Shown in pieces: positions 61,275 through 64,000 of a stretch of 64,000 bases of DNA. The stretch spans positions 1-64,000 of the forward strand of contig JAEXOY010000005.1 in NCBI GenBank assembly GCA_023439045.1. The letters are read 5' to 3'. A model generated the notes under the pieces. The model saw only the letters and a program-made list of their open reading frames with translations, did no database searches and was not told where the DNA came from. This DNA is from Bacillota bacterium. Lineage in GTDB: Bacteria; Bacillota; Clostridia; Acetivibrionales; DSM-1351. Position numbers and translations under genes: made by a program. The first letter of the stretch is position 1, and the number at the start of each line of letters is the position of its first letter.

Positions 61275-61970
61275 TTGAGTAAAAAGATATTAATTGTTGA
61301 TGATGAAAAAAATATAGTCGATATTTTAAGGTTCAATCTAAAGAAAGAAGGCTACGATACAATTGAAGCCTATGATGGTGAGCAAGCTATAGAACTTGCA
61401 TTATCCCAAAATCCCGATTTGATTCTTTTGGATATTATGCTTCCCAAAATGGATGGTTTTACTGTTTGCAGAAAGCTCAGACAAACTATTGCAACTCCTA
61501 TTCTTATGCTGACGGCAAAGGAAGAAGAAGTGGATAAGGTTTTGGGTCTTGAACTTGGAGCAGACGACTATATAACCAAGCCATTTAGTCCAAGAGAGCT
61601 CATGGCGCGTGTCAAGGCTAATCTTAGAAGACTTACACCACCTGAAAATCCAGTGGCTCAACAATCTCATGTAAATAAATATGGTGACCTTATTATTGAT
61701 GTTGACCGCTATGAGGTCAGAAGAGATGAAGAGGTTATAGAGTTGACACTTAGAGAGTTTGAGTTGGTTAAGTTCCTTGCTGCACAACAGGGAACAATAT
61801 TCTCTAGAGAAACATTACTCGAGAAGGTTTGGGGTTATGAATATTATGGCGATGTCAGAACGGTTGATGTTACTGTGAGAAGAGTTAGAGAAAAGCTCGA
61901 GCAGGACCCTGCGGTACCTCAATACATTATTACTAAGCGCGGTGTAGGGTATTATTTTAACAAATTCTAA
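61275..61970 (+). CDS. walR: OmpR/PhoB-family response regulator, WalR-like
   Basis: 231 residues from TTG 61275, with AGGGGTG 6 nt upstream; GTG 61257 in frame is less likely. Receiver domain with the acidic pair D9-D10, phosphorylation site D53 in LLDIMLP and K102 in ITKPFS. The C-terminal winged helix ends with WGYEYYGDVRTVDVTVRRVREKLEQDP and RGVGYYF, close to WalR (YycF), the regulator of cell-wall turnover in Firmicutes. PhoP-type regulators are the alternative. It is followed 31 bp later by its sensor kinase. Confidence 0.8.
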   Translation: MSKKILIVDDEKNIVDILRFNLKKEGYDTIEAYDGEQAIELALSQNPDLILLDIMLPKMDGFTVCRKLRQTIATPILMLTAKEEEVDKVLGLELGADDYITKPFSPRELMARVKANLRRLTPPENPVAQQSHVNKYGDLIIDVDRYEVRRDEEVIELTLREFELVKFLAAQQGTIFSRETLLEKVWGYEYYGDVRTVDVTVRRVREKLEQDPAVPQYIITKRGVGYYFNKF

Positions 61971-62001
61971 GATATAAAGTTGAAAGGAAACTGCCGTTGC
62001 T

Positions 62002-63843
62002 ATGAAGTTCTGGAGGCGTTTTATAAGGTTACTGCGAAGTTTGCAGTGGAAACTAGTTTATATATTTATGTCAATGTGCGTTATTTTGGTGGTTGTGGTA
62101 TATGTTGTAATAAACTCTGGACTCAGAAATATTTATTATGATAGCTTTAAGACTGAGATAACCAATGGATATAAGAATTGGGAAGGGATTCGTATTGTAA
62201 ATAGTAATACACCTATTTCCAATGAGGAGCTTATTAGTTTATTCAAGGAAAAAGGCGATGACAAAAGCTATTTTGGTGTTAGGGAATACTTAACGATGAC
62301 CATTATAGATATTAATGAGGATAATAAGCCGACGAGAAATATTTTATATTCGTCTGACAAACAATTCTCAGAGACACCTGAAAAATTTGTTGAGGAGTTA
62401 TATGCAAACTCCGAAAACCTTATTTCTATATGGGCCCAACGGGGCTTTAAAGAAAATGAAACTCTTATAAAAGATGGAGATAGTCAGTATTTTGAGTATA
62501 TACTTCAGCCTAAAGGCAGAGAGGATATAATATTTTACTTTGCATATCAAAAGGATGCGTGGGCAGATATTTTATCCAAATTCAATAGCCTTATATTCAC
62601 AAGTGCTATCTTTGCAGTATTATTATCCTTAGTTTTAGGCTATCTACTTTCAAAGACAATTACTTCACCTATAGTAAGCGTTATGCACAAGGCCGAAAAG
62701 GTTGCAGAGGGACAGTTTGACCAACCGCTTGCTGTTAAGTCAGCCGACGAGATAGGCAACCTCACCAAGACCTTTAACTATATGGCACATGAGCTAAAAA
62801 AGACACTTGTAGAGATATCCAGTGAAAAGAATAAGGTTGAAACCATTATAAATTATATGGCAGATGGTATAATGGCATATGGGCTTGATGGCAGGACGAT
62901 ACACGTAAATCCTGCTGCGCGTAAGTTATTCGGTCAAGCTGCCGAGGAAATGTCCTTTGCTGAATTTGCCCAAAAGGTTGGCTTAAAAGTTAAAGTTGAA
63001 GATATTGTATATTTTGAAAACTCACCTGTTAGTGAATCGGACGCAATTATAGATGATATGTATGTAAAGGTCTATTTTGCTGTGTTCACCGATACCAATA
63101 AGAAACCAGAAGGTATTATTGTAGTTCTCCATGATGTTACTGAACAGCAAAAACTAGAGGCAATGAGGCGTGAGTTTGTTGCCAATGTTTCTCATGAGCT
63201 TAGAACACCAATTACTTCAATAAAAAGTTATACAGAAACTCTTCTAGATGGTGCTGCCGAAGACAAAGAAACTACCGAGCGTTTCCTTTCAGTTATTAAT
63301 TCAGAGGCCGATAGAATGACACGTCTAGTCAAGGATTTGCTGCAATTATCGAGATTGGATAACCAGCAAATGAACTGGAAAATGCAGAATATTTCTCTAG
63401 CCTCATTGACAAAGGAGATTGTGGAGAGAATGCAAATTGAAGCGGCTCAAAACAATCAGAAGCTAGAATGCTTTGTAATTGGGGATATACCTTTGATTAC
63501 AGCAGATAACGATAGGCTCGAACAGGTTATTGTAAATCTTATAAGCAATGCGTTAAAGTATACTGCACCCGGCGGTAGTATTACGGTTTATGTTGGAAAG
63601 CTGTATAATGACGTCTATATCAAGGTTACCGACAATGGCATCGGTATCCCAAATGATGCTCTACCACGAGTGTTTGAACGATTCTATAGAGTGGATAAGG
63701 CAAGGTCTAGAGATATGGGAGGCACTGGCTTAGGATTGGCGATTGCAAAAGAAATAATTCAGGCTCATGGTGGTTCTATTAGCATTGCGAGTGAATATGG
63801 TAAGGGCACTGAGGTAACAGCAAAGCTACCTTCAGCAGTGTAA
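62002..63843 (+). CDS. walK: membrane sensor histidine kinase, WalK-like
   Basis: 613 residues. Membrane helices at about 17-37 and 198-217 flank an external sensor of about 160 residues. HAMP is at about 218-272 (SKTITSPIVSVMHKAEKVA), a PAS-like domain at about 285-385, and HisKA has phospho-acceptor H398 in FVANVSHELRTP. The HATPase has NLISNALKYT, DNGIGIP and GGTGLGLAIAKEI. HAMP-PAS-HisKA-HATPase is the WalK/PhoR layout. It probably senses envelope state and acts with the regulator upstream. The ribosome binding site GAAAGGA is unusually far (about 13 nt) from ATG 62002. The last codons are copied twice downstream. Confidence 0.83.
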   Translation: MKFWRRFIRLLRSLQWKLVYIFMSMCVILVVVVYVVINSGLRNIYYDSFKTEITNGYKNWEGIRIVNSNTPISNEELISLFKEKGDDKSYFGVREYLTMTIIDINEDNKPTRNILYSSDKQFSETPEKFVEELYANSENLISIWAQRGFKENETLIKDGDSQYFEYILQPKGREDIIFYFAYQKDAWADILSKFNSLIFTSAIFAVLLSLVLGYLLSKTITSPIVSVMHKAEKVAEGQFDQPLAVKSADEIGNLTKTFNYMAHELKKTLVEISSEKNKVETIINYMADGIMAYGLDGRTIHVNPAARKLFGQAAEEMSFAEFAQKVGLKVKVEDIVYFENSPVSESDAIIDDMYVKVYFAVFTDTNKKPEGIIVVLHDVTEQQKLEAMRREFVANVSHELRTPITSIKSYTETLLDGAAEDKETTERFLSVINSEADRMTRLVKDLLQLSRLDNQQMNWKMQNISLASLTKEIVERMQIEAAQNNQKLECFVIGDIPLITADNDRLEQVIVNLISNALKYTAPGGSITVYVGKLYNDVYIKVTDNGIGIPNDALPRVFERFYRVDKARSRDMGGTGLGLAIAKEIIQAHGGSISIASEYGKGTEVTAKLPSAV

Positions 63844-63971
63844 GCTTATTTTGAATGGATTGACTGAGGTAACAGCAAGGCTACCCTCAGGAGTGTAAGT
63901 TTATTTTGTATGGACTGACTGAGGTAACAGAAAGGCTACCCTCAGCAGTGTAAATGTATTTTAAATGGGAT
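63808..63971 (+). repeat. three 55-bp tandem copies of the histidine kinase 3' end
   Basis: The last 11 codons, stop and 19 bp of downstream sequence (63808-63862) are repeated at 63863-63917 and 63918-63971, an exact 55-bp period. Each copy still encodes TEVTA/E-K/R-LPS-A/G-V followed by TAA, although only the first is in the gene. Differences are single substitutions, with no insertion or deletion in the coding-like part. Confidence 0.92.
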
Positions 63972-64000
63972 GTAATGGATTTGTAACACATTTTATATTA

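Noticed and set aside
1..64000. insertion sequences, prophage or other mobile element genes
   Set aside because: No transposase, integrase or phage protein was recognised on either strand, so any transfer of the cluster must be judged by comparison with other genomes.

Overview
The window looks like chromosome from a low-GC Gram-positive anaerobe of the class Clostridia. The evidence is a GlgC/GlgD pair (GlgD is a Firmicutes-type subunit), very large surface-layer-type proteins with Gram-positive signal peptides, strong AGGAGG-type ribosome binding sites, frequent GTG/TTG starts, AT-rich intergenic DNA, and a WalR/WalK-type two-component pair. The species cannot be named from sequence alone. 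No rRNA, tRNA, CRISPR array, insertion sequence or phage gene was found.

Layout. (1) 238-2633: glgC-glgD for ADP-glucose and glycogen synthesis, closed by a terminator at 2801-2828. (2) 3074-11593: three secreted SLH/Ig-like surface proteins. The first two are full-length paralogues, each with its own strong sigma-A promoter, structured leader and terminator. (3) 11666-36242, plus strand: a long glycan cluster. It holds a first ABC-2 exporter (Wzm/Wzt), two fused GT2-GT4 glycosyltransferases flanking an FkbM methyltransferase with a repetitive coiled-coil tail, and a GtrII/GtrA/GtrB-type extracytoplasmic sugar-transfer set interleaved with a complete dTDP-3-acetamido-3,6-dideoxyhexose pathway. 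It ends with an LTA-synthase-like enzyme, a GT4, an O-antigen-ligase-like protein and a WbaP-type priming transferase. (4) 36380-38852: a second ligase paralogue on the minus strand, divergent from a small winged-helix regulator, with a perfect 10-bp inverted repeat between them. (5) 38912-46632, plus: gmd, a second Wzm/Wzt exporter (this Wzt has a C-terminal glycan-binding-type domain), two methyltransferases, an alpha-1,2-fucosyltransferase-like GT11 and two GT2 enzymes. (6) 56736-46622, minus: a ten-gene operon running PglC-like priming transferase, ATP-grasp, HAD, PglE-like aminotransferase, WbuB-like GT4, capE-capF-capG (UDP-L-FucNAc) and two GT4 enzymes. (7) 56940-61046, plus: PglF/CapD-like dehydratase, manC and fcl. 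(8) 61275-63843: WalR/WalK-type pair.

How it fits together (inference). The locus resembles the S-layer glycosylation (slg) loci of Gram-positive bacteria: S-layer genes next to nucleotide-sugar pathways, WsaP-like initiating enzymes, ABC-2 export and ligase-like putative oligosaccharyltransferases. Three nucleotide-sugar routes are complete or nearly so in the window: dTDP-Fuc3NAc/Qui3NAc, GDP-L-fucose (manC, gmd, fcl; phosphomannomutase not present) and UDP-L-FucNAc. A fourth, bacillosamine-like route lacks the acetyltransferase PglD but carries an ATP-grasp ligase and a HAD phosphatase. Two priming transferases, two exporters and two ligases suggest at least two separate glycans.

A recurring oddity is imperfect tandem repetition directly after stop codons: 19-bp units after glgD, 30-bp after the first S-layer gene, 25-bp after gmd, 16-bp after manC and 55-bp after the histidine kinase. 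In two cases the repeat unit is a copy of the gene's own last codons plus the stop. Intergenic stretches over 300 bases are 2634-3073 (tandem repeat, terminator, promoter, structured leader) and 5942-6246 (tail duplication, terminator, promoter, structured leader). The 228-bp gap 61047-61274 and the 274-bp gap 28392-28665 show no convincing gene or terminator.
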